From Thalassotalea sp. (GTDB lineage: Bacteria > Pseudomonadota > Gammaproteobacteria > Enterobacterales > Alteromonadaceae): 64,000 nt of DNA. The position numbers and the translations under genes are program-made. The first letter of the stretch is position 1; each line of letters opens with the position of its first letter. The stretch covers positions 1 to 64,000 of the forward strand of contig JAQWHD010000016.1 of assembly GCA_029237915.1 (NCBI GenBank). Reading direction: 5' to 3'. The notes beneath the pieces were generated by a model. The model ran no database searches, was not told the origin of the DNA, and saw nothing but the letters and a program-made list of their open reading frames with translations. Of the stretch, positions 9,142 through 21,700 are shown one piece after another.

Positions 9142-10359
9142 ATGAAGTTTTTCAATAAACGCCTGATCAGTGCTATTTTACTTTCTTCAGCATTAGTTGC
9201 TTGTTCATCAGACGATGACGACGAAGCTCCGGTGATTGCTGAGTTAACAGAAATTGAAGAGTTATTTGAAGTAGAAGTGGTTTGGGATGACTCGATTGGT
9301 GATGGCGTTGGTCATTATTTTTCTCGTTTAACTCCAGCTATCGCTTATGAAAAAGTATTTATTTCAAGTCGTTTTGGTGATGCCTATGCGTTTGATGTTA
9401 GCACTGGTGATGAGTTGTGGAACATTGACCTAAGTGATATCGAAGACGAACGTGGTTTCTTTGATGACGCAATCTCAGCTCGTATTTCTGGCGGTGCGGT
9501 AACTGGTTATAACAAAGTTATCTGGGGTAGTGAAAATGGCGATGTGTTCGCCATTGAAGAAGATAGCGGCAAATTAGCTTGGCGTGCGAAAGTATCTGGC
9601 GAAGTGATATCGGCTCCAGCATTAGATAGTAACTTAGTGGTAGTTAATACCGCTTCTGGCGCATTAGTCGCATTAGATGTTACTAATGGTGAAGAAGTAT
9701 GGAAAGCTGAACAAGCTGTACCACCTTTAACGTTACGCGGAGTTAGTGGTGTATCTATTTCTTCAGGTGGTGCCTTTGTTGGTTTAGCTTCTGGCGAAGT
9801 CGGCGTCTACATTATAGAAAACGGCCAACAAGGTTGGGCTACTGAAATTGGTGAAGCGAGCGGCTCAACTGAGCTTGAGCGCATCGTTGATGTGGATGTA
9901 ACACCAATTATTATGGGCGATAAAATTTACGCTATTTCAACCAATGGTAATTTAGCTGCATTAGATTTACGCAGTGGCCGTGAAGTTTGGAAACGTAAGT
10001 ATTCGTCATACCGTCAACTAACCGTTGCCGGCAACCAAATTTTTGCAACAGATACCCAAGGTCATGTTTATGCTATTGACCGTAATTCAGGTATCGAGCA
10101 ATGGAGTCAACTAGCATTTACTGGCCGTGGTACAACAGGTGCAGCAAGTGTAGGAGACTACGTTGTAGTAGGTGATTTTGAAGGCTACTTACATTGGTTA
10201 AGTAAAGCTGATGGTAGTATTGTTGCTCGTCACGAAGTTGATAGCAGCGGCATTTATAATACGCCTCTAGTAGACAATGGTTTATTATACGCAACAAGCC
10301 GAGATGGTGATTTAGAAGTAATTAAAACACCTGAAATAGTAACTGTATCGAACGATTAA
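9142..10359 (+). CDS. bamB: Outer membrane protein assembly factor BamB
   Basis: Lipoprotein subunit of the BAM complex that inserts beta-barrel proteins into the outer membrane. It has a type II signal with lipobox LVAC (Cys21), then an acidic spacer and an eight-bladed PQQ-like propeller visible as repeated blade signatures (AFDVSTGDELWNID, AIEEDSGKLAWRAK, ALDVTNGEEVWKAE, ALDLRSGREVWKRK, AIDRNSGIEQWSQ). Length 405 is typical. The start has AAGGAAG upstream. A strong terminator follows. Confidence 0.97.
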   Translation: MKFFNKRLISAILLSSALVACSSDDDDEAPVIAELTEIEELFEVEVVWDDSIGDGVGHYFSRLTPAIAYEKVFISSRFGDAYAFDVSTGDELWNIDLSDIEDERGFFDDAISARISGGAVTGYNKVIWGSENGDVFAIEEDSGKLAWRAKVSGEVISAPALDSNLVVVNTASGALVALDVTNGEEVWKAEQAVPPLTLRGVSGVSISSGGAFVGLASGEVGVYIIENGQQGWATEIGEASGSTELERIVDVDVTPIIMGDKIYAISTNGNLAALDLRSGREVWKRKYSSYRQLTVAGNQIFATDTQGHVYAIDRNSGIEQWSQLAFTGRGTTGAASVGDYVVVGDFEGYLHWLSKADGSIVARHEVDSSGIYNTPLVDNGLLYATSRDGDLEVIKTPEIVTVSND

Positions 10360-10469
10360 TTAGCTAGTTTTATAACTGATTTTACAGTTAAGCTAAATCA
10401 TTTAAGCAGTTCTTACGCTTTTTGCTAAAATTAAGATAGATACTTTAACCAGTTAGGTAAAGTAATTGT

Positions 10470-10510
10470 TAACGGTTGCACATAACTTGTGCAACCGTTA
10501 TTTGTTTTTT
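10470..10510 (+). terminator. Terminator of the hisS-yfgM-bamB unit
   Basis: A 13-bp perfect stem, TAACGGTTGCACA (10470-10482) with TGTGCAACCGTTA (10488-10500), a 5-nt loop and TTTGTTTTTT. Confidence 0.92.
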
Positions 10511-10560
10511 AAAACTAGCTGTTTTAGCAGTTAGTTAATGTTTTTAATATTGAGGTTTTC

Positions 10561-12027
10561 ATGCTTCCGGTAGTTGCCCTAGTTGGTCGTCCAAATGTTG
10601 GTAAATCAACATTATTTAACCGTTTAACTCGCTCTCGCGATGCTTTAGTTGCCGATTACCCGGGCTTAACCCGCGATCGTCAATATGGCCAAGCCGTAGT
10701 TGAAGGTTTACCGTTCATTGTAATTGATACCGGTGGTATTGAAGGTAATGAGCAAGGCATTGATGCCAAAATGGCTGAGCAATCATTACTCGCTATTGAT
10801 GAAGCCGATGCCGTATTATTTATGGTAGATGCTCGCTCTGGTTCTACTTCTGCAGATTTAGCGATTGCTGAACATTTACGTAAGCAAAGTAAAAAAGTAT
10901 TCCTTGTTGCCAACAAAATTGACGGTGTTGACGCCGACTCTGCTGTTGCCGAGTTTTACGATATTGGTTTAGGTGAAGTACACCCAATTGCAGCCGCGCA
11001 TAACCGTGGGGTAACGCAACTACTTAACCTTGCGCTATCGCCGTTTGTTGAAGAAATGACGGATGAAGAAGAAAGCAACGATGGCGTTGTTTATCTTGAA
11101 GAAGGCGAAGAGTATGACGATTCAGCTGAAACCCAACAAGACGATAAAATCAAACTTGCCATTATTGGTAAGCCAAACGTTGGTAAATCTACTCTAACCA
11201 ACCGTATTCTTGGTGAAGAGCGTGTTGTGGTATTTGATGCACCAGGTACAACGCGTGACAGTGTTTACATTCCTATGGAGCGTGGCGACCGTGAATACAC
11301 ATTAATCGATACTGCTGGTGTTCGTCGTCGTAAAAACATGACCGACGCAGTAGAGAAATTCTCAGTAATTAAAACGCTACAAGCAATCAACGATTCAAAC
11401 GTAGTATTATTAGTTATTGATGCTCGTGATGGTATTACCGACCAAGACTTAAGCTTACTAGGTTTTGTTTTGGAATCAGGTCGTTCATTAGTACTTGTAG
11501 TAAATAAGTGGGATGGTTTAGATAACGACGTTAAAGACCGAGTTAAATCTGAGCTAGACCGCCGTTTAGGTTTTATCGACTTTGCTCGTATTCACTTTAT
11601 CTCAGCATTACACGGTACAGGTGTAGGCCATTTATTTGAATCAGTTGAAGAAGCGTTTGACTCTGCAACCAAACGTACTTCAACAGCAATGTTAACTAAG
11701 ATCATGGAAATGGCGGCGTTCGATCACCAGCCACCACTTATCCGTGGTAACCGTGTTAAATTGAAATACGCTCATGCCGGTGGTTATAACCCGCCACTTA
11801 TCGTAATTCACGGTAACTTAGTAGACTCATTACCTAACTCGTATAAGCGTTATTTAATTAACTACTTCCGTAAGTCATTAAAAATTATGGGTACGCCAAT
11901 TAAAGTAGACTTTAGAGGCTCAGTAAACCCATTTGCAGGTAAACGTAAACTAACCTACACCGAGCGTAAGAAAGCTGCTCGTGAAACTCAAGGTTGGAGC
12001 GACGAAGCAAAAGCTGCTAAAAAGTAG
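10561..12027 (+). CDS. der: Ribosome biogenesis GTPase Der (EngA)
   Basis: Essential double-GTPase that acts in 50S subunit maturation. Two consecutive G domains are evident: the first P-loop GRPNVGKST near residue 8 with DTGGIEG and NKID, then after an acidic linker (about 160-195) the second P-loop GKPNVGKST with DTAGVRRR and NKWD. A KH-like C-terminal domain follows (about 370-488) with a basic tail. Length 488 is typical. It lies downstream of bamB, behind a terminator, and so has its own promoter. Confidence 0.98.
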   Translation: MLPVVALVGRPNVGKSTLFNRLTRSRDALVADYPGLTRDRQYGQAVVEGLPFIVIDTGGIEGNEQGIDAKMAEQSLLAIDEADAVLFMVDARSGSTSADLAIAEHLRKQSKKVFLVANKIDGVDADSAVAEFYDIGLGEVHPIAAAHNRGVTQLLNLALSPFVEEMTDEEESNDGVVYLEEGEEYDDSAETQQDDKIKLAIIGKPNVGKSTLTNRILGEERVVVFDAPGTTRDSVYIPMERGDREYTLIDTAGVRRRKNMTDAVEKFSVIKTLQAINDSNVVLLVIDARDGITDQDLSLLGFVLESGRSLVLVVNKWDGLDNDVKDRVKSELDRRLGFIDFARIHFISALHGTGVGHLFESVEEAFDSATKRTSTAMLTKIMEMAAFDHQPPLIRGNRVKLKYAHAGGYNPPLIVIHGNLVDSLPNSYKRYLINYFRKSLKIMGTPIKVDFRGSVNPFAGKRKLTYTERKKAARETQGWSDEAKAAKK

Positions 12028-12040
12028 CTCTTTAATATCA

Positions 12041-12072
12041 AAAAAAAGCCGCATTAATTGCGGCTTTTTTGT
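12041..12072. terminator. Terminator after der
   Basis: GCCGCA / TGCGGC stem (12048-12053 with 12059-12064), flanked by A7 on the left and T6 on the right, so it can work in both directions. Confidence 0.9.
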
Positions 12073-12124
12073 TTCTATAGGATTATTATGTTATTAACTT
12101 GGCATTCTTAAAAGGATTAATTAA

Positions 12125-12592
12125 TTGAATCTAAACTCTCTCGAGCTAAAAGTACCGCCAATTGTCTTAGTATTTATTACTGCACTGGCAATGTACTTTT
12201 CCCCTAACCCTATTGTTTATTTCACTTTTGATAAGGAAGTTGTACTGTATCTAACCCGCGGGTTGTTTGTGCTGTCTTCTTCCATTGTCGTTGCAGGGAT
12301 ATATTGCTTTAAAAAGGCGAATACAAGCGTTGATCCCGTTAACCCGAATAAGAGCTCAGTGTTAGTCGATTTTGGTATTTATAAATTTACTCGCAATCCT
12401 ATGTATTTAGGTTTTGCAATAATGCTATTAGCGATGGCAATTAAGATGCAAACCCTAATTGCCTTGTTGTGGTTATTGGTCTTTGTGCTTTATATGACAC
12501 GCTTTCAAATAAAACCAGAAGAGCAGGCGCTAACTAAAATTTTTGGTGATGCGTATGATTATTATTGCCAACGGGTAAGGCGTTGGGTTTAA
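12125..12592 (+). CDS. Isoprenylcysteine carboxyl methyltransferase-like membrane methyltransferase
   Basis: Small integral membrane protein (155 residues, four or more hydrophobic helices) of the ICMT/phospholipid methyltransferase superfamily. The diagnostic C-terminal pattern is present: RNPMYLGFA (SAM-binding segment) followed by EEQALTKIFGDAYDYYCQRVRRW. Bacterial members are largely uncharacterised; the substrate cannot be told from sequence. It starts at TTG (12125) with AAAAGG about 10 nt upstream. No in-frame ATG would keep the first helix. It stands alone between der and the giant lipoprotein gene. Confidence 0.8.
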   Translation: MNLNSLELKVPPIVLVFITALAMYFSPNPIVYFTFDKEVVLYLTRGLFVLSSSIVVAGIYCFKKANTSVDPVNPNKSSVLVDFGIYKFTRNPMYLGFAIMLLAMAIKMQTLIALLWLLVFVLYMTRFQIKPEEQALTKIFGDAYDYYCQRVRRWV

Positions 12593-12736
12593 TAGAGTCT
12601 TAAATATTCAAAAACAGAAAGGATCCTACTTCCAACCCTTCAGTAATAGCTATGTGAACCTTTTTTTTGACATCGTTGTAATGATTGTAAGTTGTTGATT
12701 GTTGTTTTTTTGTTTATAAAAATATACCTGTATACT

Positions 12737-12766
12737 TTGTTTTAGGTAAACGTTATTCTATATAAA
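12737..12766 (+). promoter_or_regulatory. Possible promoter of the giant lipoprotein gene
   Basis: TTGTTT (12737-12742) and TATAAA (12761-12766) are 18 bp apart, 34 nt before the start. The region 12593-12799 is very AT-rich, so chance matches are likely. Confidence 0.3.
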
Positions 12767-12799
12767 TAATTATAATAATAAATATAGATGGATTTATAG

Positions 12800-15700
12800 A
12801 TGAACAATACATTAAAAGCTTTTGTTTTACTTGTCGTGTCTTCAGCTTTAATTTCTTGTGGAGGAGGCGGAGGTGGCTCAGATGAAACCACGCCTACCCC
12901 GCAACCTGTCGAGACTCCCGCTCCATTAAACGCCGTAGCCCTCAGCTATAAAATATTAAGCGGTAAAACCTCTTGTCCCGCCGGCGGTATCGAAGTTAGT
13001 ACCGGTATTGATACAAATGCCAATGGTACGCTAGACGTTGATGAAATAGATAATACTCAGCAGGTATGTAACGGCGAAAGCGGTCCGAAAGGCCAAGATG
13101 GTAATAATGGCCAGTCTAGTTTATTAGATATTAGTAATATTGATGCCGGTGAAACCTGTAGCAATGGTGGTATTTATATTAAGGCTGGCTTTGATGCAAA
13201 CTTAAACCAACTCCTTGATAGTGCAGAAGTTACCCGAACGAATACTATTTGTTTTGCCGTCGATGGCGCTGATGGCTTAAAGTCGCTGTTAAACATCACT
13301 GATATAACACCAGGTGAGCTATGTTTAGAAGGTGGAGTTCAAGTTGACTCTGGTATTGATCTTGATAACAACAACGCACTATCTGCAGATGAAATCGATC
13401 ATACACAAGTTATTTGTAATGGTGAAAATGGTCAAAACGGTAATGATGGCCAAAATGGTGATAGCGGTTTAAATACGCTTACCTCATTAACTACTTTAGC
13501 TGCTGGCGAACAATGTGCTGCTGGTGGAGTTGAAATTAATTCTGGTTTAGATCTAGACAGTAATAATGTATTAGCTGTTAGCGAAATTGAAAATACTCAA
13601 GTTGTGTGTAATGGCGCAAATGGTCAACCGGCTGACGGCGGTTCAACAACGCTTACTCAATTAATTTCACTTACGGCAGGTGAACAATGTGCTGCTGGTG
13701 GGGTAGAAATTAATTCTGGTTTTGATCTTGATGGCAATAACGTTTTATCAGAAGCTGAAGTTAGCCAAAGCGAAGTGGTTTGTAACGGCACCAATATTCA
13801 AGATGGAATAAATGGCTTAACGAGTTTAATAGCAACCACAGAAGTTGCAGTTAATGAAACTTGTAGCTATGGCGGTATTCAAGTTGATACTGGTATTAAT
13901 AGTAATAAAAACAATGTACTAGACGTTACTGAAATTTCCCAAACAACCATGTTATGTTTTAATAATTCTGGTGAACTTGGAAATCAACCTACACCTGATG
14001 CTGATATAGCAACAATTCAAGGTACTATCCAGTTTGATGCGTTTGCCGCGAAACTTTCGGCTAAACAAAGCCGTATATTAAGCAGTAAAACAACGGCTTC
14101 AGATGTCAAACTTATCCTTGCTCCTGCTTCTGAAACCGCAACGACTCACCAATCACAAGCAAATATTAATTCAGATAATAAAGCGCCAATATTACAAAGT
14201 ATAGAACTACCTGTTGGTGAAGCTGGCGACTACTCTATTAATGTTCCTGCAGGAACCGGTTATTCATTAATTTTAGTCAATAAGGCTAATGGGAAAGGTA
14301 TAAAACTTCGTGGCTTATCAGTATTTGCAGGGCAAATACTAACTAAAGATATAACCGAAGCCGAACAAACCGAATTAGGTGGAGTTAAGCTTACTGTCGC
14401 ATCTTTAGCATCTGGCTCTGTCCTTGAAAATGCTAACGTTACGGTAATGGAAGTTAATCAACAGCTAACGTCTTCTATTGATGGTGTGGTGGAACTTTCA
14501 GATTTACCTGCCGGTATTTATACCCTACTTATTGAAAAAGAAGGCTTCGTAAGCAAGCAATTATTATTTAGCGTTGCTTCAGCACAAACAACCGATTTAA
14601 ACACTATTGAGCTTAATAACCAAAAAGGTAATGCTGTCGGTAAAGTTGAAAGCACCGGTGAAACTGGCTTAGCGAATATATTAGTATATGCACGAGCAGC
14701 TGATAATAGTGTTTACTCAACTATCACCAATGACAGCGGTACTTATACGTTTACTGGTTTGCCAGTAGGTAATGACTATCAGTTTATCTTTGTTGCTAAT
14801 AACTTCCACAGTACTAAAAGTGGCAGTGTAACGATTAATCGTAATCAAACTAGTGTGGTTGATACGGTTAAATTGGTTATGCGCTCATTTATTATTACAG
14901 AAGCAGGCGTAACGGGAAGTGTTACTGGCCATGTCAAATTTGCTGACAAGTTAGCGCAAGTTGCGCATGCTGGAATAATTATTTCAGTGCAGGGTACAGA
15001 TAAAGAAGCAATTAGTGCTAACGATGGTTCATTTGTATTAAATGACTTAGCCGCTGGCGATTATGTAGTTAACTTTACCGATTCTAGCCATCAAAGTGTT
15101 TCTCAAACAATTGCCGTAACCTCTGGTACTACAAATAACTTAGATTTAATCCAGCTAAATAGTCTCAATGGTAGCCTTGTCGGTACTGTGCTTGATGACC
15201 AAGATAACCCACTTGCCGGTATTACTGTTTTAATCCATGAAACAGGTGCAACTACGGTAACTGATGCATTAGGTCAATTTACTCTTGCTGATCAACCTGT
15301 TGGTAATTACACCTTATTGATTAATCAAAAAGGTTACGGTGTTAAGCAACTTGATGTACTTATTAAAGAAAATGAAATCACCACGCTAACAGACTCTGTA
15401 GTTATTACTCCGTTTATCTTCAGCGGGGTAGTATCATTAGGCGATGATATTACCGATCATAGTGGCGTATCAGTTACTTTATCTGGTACTGGCTTAACCG
15501 AGCAAACTAATGTTGATGGTAGCTTCTCTTTTGTGGCGATCAATCCAGGTAATTATCAACTGCAATTATCTAGAGCAGGTTATAAATCACAAGTTGTGAG
15601 TGTATTAATTACCGAGCAAAGTAACGAACTTGGTTATGCTATTGCTATGGATCCTGTGCAAGGTGAATTAAAAGGTCAAGCGTCACTAAATAACCGCAGC

Positions 15701-18700
15701 GATCACTCGGGTGTTGAAATTAGTGTTATTGGCACCGAGTACAAAACCTATACCGACAGTACAGGCTCGTGGAATATCAACCTACCCGTTGGTAACTATG
15801 CCGGTCTGCAATATGCAAAAGACTTATATGCAGCGCAAACCAATAATCAAACCATTACCATTACTGAAAGTGGTCAATATTCGGTAGCGCCGGTCAAACT
15901 TTTGCAAAACAATGTCTATATTTCATTTAATGTTGGCGCTGCCAATACTTGTTCTGGTGAGCTTACCGTACAAGCTGAAGGTTTATCTGGAGCAGCATTA
16001 GGATACTCTGGAAAACTTGAAGTAAGTGAGTCAGGCCAAGTTAATCAGGCCCTACCACTTGGTGAATACCAGTTTACCGTGTTTTGTAGTGACAGCGGCT
16101 GGGAAAAGCACGTTAGCACTATCGAGTTAACACCTGAACAAGAAAGCTATGAGTTAGAAGATGTTTCTCTTAGAGAAAGCTTTGTGGTTATTAATAACGG
16201 TCAAGAAATCACTAACAACCAGTTAATTAACTTAGCACTGGGAAATACCGATGCCACTTTAATGAAAATTGAAGACGGCATTAATAATACTGATTGGTTA
16301 ACATTTACAACAGCATACAACCATAATTTGTCTATTGGCGATGGCGTAAAAACCGTAACGGTACGTTTTAAAGATAAAGACGGTATTGAACTTTCATCAG
16401 TAACAGACACTATTTTATTAGATACTAAATTAGATGTTGCTAGCTTTGTCGCTGCAGGCGCAACAACCAAAGGCGAGTTATTACACTTTAGCCTTAATTT
16501 ATCAGCCGAGTTAGGCGCGACAGTAACCGCAAGTGTTCCTGGGCTTATTGACGGTTTACCGTTACTTGATAATGGCTTTGGTGGCGACACTCTCGCCAAT
16601 GATGGTGTTTACGAACGTGATTACTTAATTAATACGGCAATCGATATTAATACCCTGGCTGTCGCTAGCGTACAAGATGCTGCAGGCAACTCAATATCTA
16701 TTGAATCTGCAGGTAAAGTGGTTATCAATACCGCGCCAAGTATACTCAATCTAAGCTCTAGCTCAGATGTTATGGCTGGTGAAATGACCTTAAGTTTCAC
16801 CACAGACGAGCCAGCAACCGCAATTATCGAATACGGTAATAGCTACGCCGACTTATCTAGCACATTAACGGTAAGCGACGTACTTAACACTAATCATGAC
16901 GTTACTTTGCAAGGACTTCCAGCAAGCAGCTTAACTTACTATCGAATTACCGTAACCGATAATGCGAATAACAATGGCGATCTTGATGGTTACAGCAAGC
17001 TAGCGCCTTCAGTTGTTGCTGGCCTTTCAGCATACTCTGGTGATAACGAAGTTGGATTGATTTGGGATACCAATGCAAACGCAGTAGGCTACCGCGTGTA
17101 TCGTTCAGATGATGGCGGTAATGTATTTACCTTAGTTAATCCTGACGTGTTAATGACTGAACGATTCTATGTCGATACTAATGTTGTTAACGAAACTAGC
17201 TATGTTTACCGCCTTACTGCAGTAGATAAAGACGACAATGAAAGTCAAGACAGCGAACAAGTGTCGGCATTGCCATCGTTAACCCTTGCAGGCCCAACAA
17301 CTATAGATGGCGGCGTAATTGACTCGGATACTGTATGGCTACAATCACGATCACCGTACAATATTACCGCGAATACCAAGGTAAAAGAAGGTGCAGAATT
17401 AATTCTACTTCCTGGTGTTAATGTGAGCTTTACTGCCGTTGATTTAGGTATTTACCTTTCGGGTAAGCTTACCGCATTAGGCCAAGCAGATAATAAGGTT
17501 GTATTTAATGCGTTTGAAGCGAGTACTCAGAATTATTCTGGTGCAATAATATTTGATACGGCAAATTATACTAAAAGTGAATTTAACTATGCAGAGCTAA
17601 ACTTCTTAAAAATTTATTATGATTATTCAGATCGTTATAACCGATCAGGTTATGTAACTCCTCTATCTTTAGATAATAGTGTTGTAAATTTAAAGAGTAA
17701 CTACCATTCAGATTTTTATATAAAAGCTGCAAAAAATTCATCATTCTATGAATTCGGGAATGGTAGTAGTTATGCAGCTCGAATAAGTTCTGTTGACAAT
17801 ATTTTGTTTAGACATGAAAGCTATACTGGCGAATGGGTAAAAGCTACGAGTACCATTGCTCGTATAGATAGTGCTGTTAACAGCCAGTTAAATCGGGGCG
17901 GTTTTTATTTCTCAGGTGCAGTTGAAAATTCTAGCTTTACCCATGCAAGAATTACTCGTGCAACTAGCATCGCTAATTCAACATTACATAAAGTCACTAT
18001 TACCCAAAGTAATAACCTTAGAGTGACTGACAGTACCATTACTGACTCTAGTATTACTTTACCAGGTGATTATACTAGATTAACCATGCATTACAGTGTG
18101 TTAGATGCACTTTCTACTGTGTCAGCTAAATACTTAGATGTGTCACATAACTATTGGGGCAGTACTGACCTTGCAGCAATTGCTTTGCAAACCTCTTACA
18201 GCCCGGTTCAAACTAAAGACACTCATCTTTATCCAATCATCTCAAGCAGTGACTTATATAACGCTGATGCCGATGGTGATCTAATCCCAGATTATTTAGA
18301 TCATGATAACGACAACGATGGCTACTCTGATTTACAAGAAGACTGGGCATCTGATCCATTATTCCAAAGTATCTATAATCCGCTAGACGCGAATTCGCAT
18401 CCATCAACTGAGCAAGATAACGATATGGATGGCATCGCTGACGCGTTAGATATCGATGATGATAACGACGGGTTGACTGATACTGATGAGCTTATTCGTT
18501 TAACTAGCCCATACCTTGCTGATAGTGATGGTGATGGCGCGAACGATGCAGATGAAATTAGCTATAAATATAACCCGCTTGATAAAGCTAACTACCCACT
18601 AATGGGTAATATTAGTGGCAAAACGATTGATAACAGTAATGTTAACAGTGATGGCGTTGTTTATATCGCTGGTTATATTGATACAGACCCTATGATGGAT

Positions 18701-21700
18701 GGTGGAGAATACGTTGTACCGGTAAATCTTAATAATGTTGTGGTGAGTGCTGGTACTGCACTGATGATTGAAAAAGATACTCCAGTGTATTTCAATAACA
18801 GTATTATTGAGGGTAACGATGCTAACGTTATCACCATTCGTGCAACCGGTACGGGCAATGGTCAATTATACTTTAACAATAGCCAAGTAGCTTTTGCGAA
18901 TATCAAAATGGCTTTAGGACTTAATATTAATCAATCTACAACTGTTGATCGCAGTGATTTAAGCTTTAACAGAAGTTGGGATGTATCTAATTATGGCCGA
19001 ATTACTAATAGCCTAATATCATCAGAGGCAACTTGGCATAACTTTGGTTTGATCGAACAAAGCTACATTACAGGTAGTTCATATTTTTATAACTTCGATT
19101 CTGGAACAATAATAGCTAGTTATGTCAATTTATCTTATGAGTATAGTGAGGTGTATAATGAAGGTTCAATTGATAATAGCTTTGTAAGTAATCACGTATA
19201 TATGCAAAATGGTGGATCTGTTTCTAATTCTGTTATTGAACGATTAGGAGGAGGGAATGAAGCTTCTGTTATGAATTCGGATGTTAACTTAACTAGCTCT
19301 CCCAATAGAGCAACATTTTTTGATAACTCATATATAGAAGATGAATATGCTAACTATTCATACACCGGTTCAGGTGAACCCGTTGATGAAATTGGCGATG
19401 GTATTGCTGAAACTATATTCCAACTAGGAAGCACTACTTATACAGTTGACGGTATTACCAACCCACGTTCAACACCTAACTTCCCTAATTTAGTCTTTAA
19501 ACCATATTTAGACGCTAATGGTATCTGGTCACCTAAAGGTGTTGGTGCTTGGTGGGATATGAATGACGCTGCTACTTTCCCTGAAAGCGATCCTGATCAA
19601 AGTATAGGCACTATTTCTGGTCAAGTTGATGTACTTGATTTTGCTAATAACTCAGGTGTAGCGGTATCTATTAATAATACCTCTTTATCTACAGTAACCG
19701 ACAGTGATGGTAACTGGTCTATTCGTTTACCGGCTCGTGATTATGCCAATGGTATTACTTTTTCTAAAGCGTATATCGCCCCAGTAGTTAAAACTCGCTC
19801 TTATAGCGTGGTTGCTCAAACTGATACCGATGTTGGTTTAGTTGAGCTTAACCAAACTACAGCCAAGCTTAGTGGTGTGGTTACTATTGATGATACAACT
19901 GACTATACTCTTGCAACAGTTACAGCTACTAAAAATGGCCAACAAACGGTTATTAACCCAAGCGAGTCTGGTAGCTTTGAATTTGCGGCTCTAGCGTTAG
20001 GTGATTATGATATTGCCATTACCTATCCAAGTGGTAGCTGGGAAACGGTAAGTTATCAGTTAAGTCTTGTTTCTGGGCAAACTGAATACACCTTACCATT
20101 AACCAAAGTACGCAATAGCTTTGTATATATTAATGACGGCGCGCAATACACTAACTCAATAGATGTAACACTTGCCATTACTAATGCCAATGCTACTAAT
20201 ATGCAAATTAGTGAAGGCGGCGTAAGCCAAGCTGTTGAAACTTACAATAGTGTAAGCACATTAACTTTAAGTGCTGCTGATGGCGAAAAAGCGGTACAAG
20301 TCGACTTTACCGATATTAATGGTGATGCGTTAACTTCTGCTTTTGCTAACATTATTCTAGATACACAAGTTAATCTAACTAGCCTAGAGCTTTCTAGTGT
20401 TAGTACCATGAATGACGTCTTGCATATCAGCTTAGTTGCCAATGAAACCGCAGGCGTAGCGACAGTAACGATTCCTGGTTTAGTTACAGACTTAACCTTG
20501 TATGATGATGCAACGCATGGTGATATTACTGCAGAAGATGGTATTTATGCTGCTGACTATCTAATAACTTCTGCTGAAGATATTACCGCGACAGCTACAG
20601 CCTCATTTATTGATAGAGCCAATAATAGTGCCACTATTGATAGCAGTACAGAACTTGCGATTACTACCTCACCAACCATTAATAATTTATTGGCGCAATC
20701 GGTTGATGGGCAATTGCAAATTAGCTTTGTAACCAATGAGCTAACTACGGCGACAATTAATTATGGTATCGACCCTGATAACCTAGACCAAGTATTAGTG
20801 ATCTCTGCTGATGAATCGTTAGAGCATGCAATCTCTTTAGTAGCTACAGAAGGTGACATTATTTACTTCAGTATTACTACCGATGATGGCGTAACGTTAA
20901 CAACGGAAATTAGTGGTAGTGCGCAGTTAGGTGCAAGCGCATTAACGGGGTTAAATATTTCAGCGGGCGATAACGAAATTGGTTTAGTGTGGAATAAACA
21001 ATCCAACGCCACAACCTATAGGGTATACCGTTCACAAGATAGTAATACCTTTACTCAGTTAGCCGATATCAGCAGTGATACTAACTATTATGTTGATGAT
21101 AGTGTGATTAACGATACACAATATTTTTATCGTGTTACTTGGCTTGACCAAGTCGCTGAAGAAAGCGATCAAAGCACTTCCGTTACAGCAACTGCTTCAC
21201 TTGCTAATTCCGGTGAAACTGAATTATCTGGTGGTATTATTAGCCAAAATGAAATTTGGTTGAAATCACGTTCACCATACATATTAACCAATAATATTCT
21301 TGTTAAAAACACTGCAACATTAACATTAATGCCTGGCACCGAAATTGAGTTTAATGGTGCTCAGCGACATATTATGGTTGAAGGTAATATAATGGCTTAT
21401 GGTGTAGCGGATGATTTAGTTAAATTGTCTACTGACCCTACGTATATTTATAGTTCATACGAACAGGGACAGATTATCTTTAGTGCCGATAACATTATCG
21501 CGAGCGAGTTGCATTTTACGGATGTCAATTATTTACGTATTTATCGTGAACCAGGAGGTACAGCTCCGTTATCATTATTTAATAGCACTGTACAAAGTTA
21601 TATTCAAAGCTATGCCAGATTTAATATCGAGTCCCTAATAAATTCTATTTATAATGAGTATGGCTATGGAAGTGGATATCAAGGCAATGCTTCGGTAATT

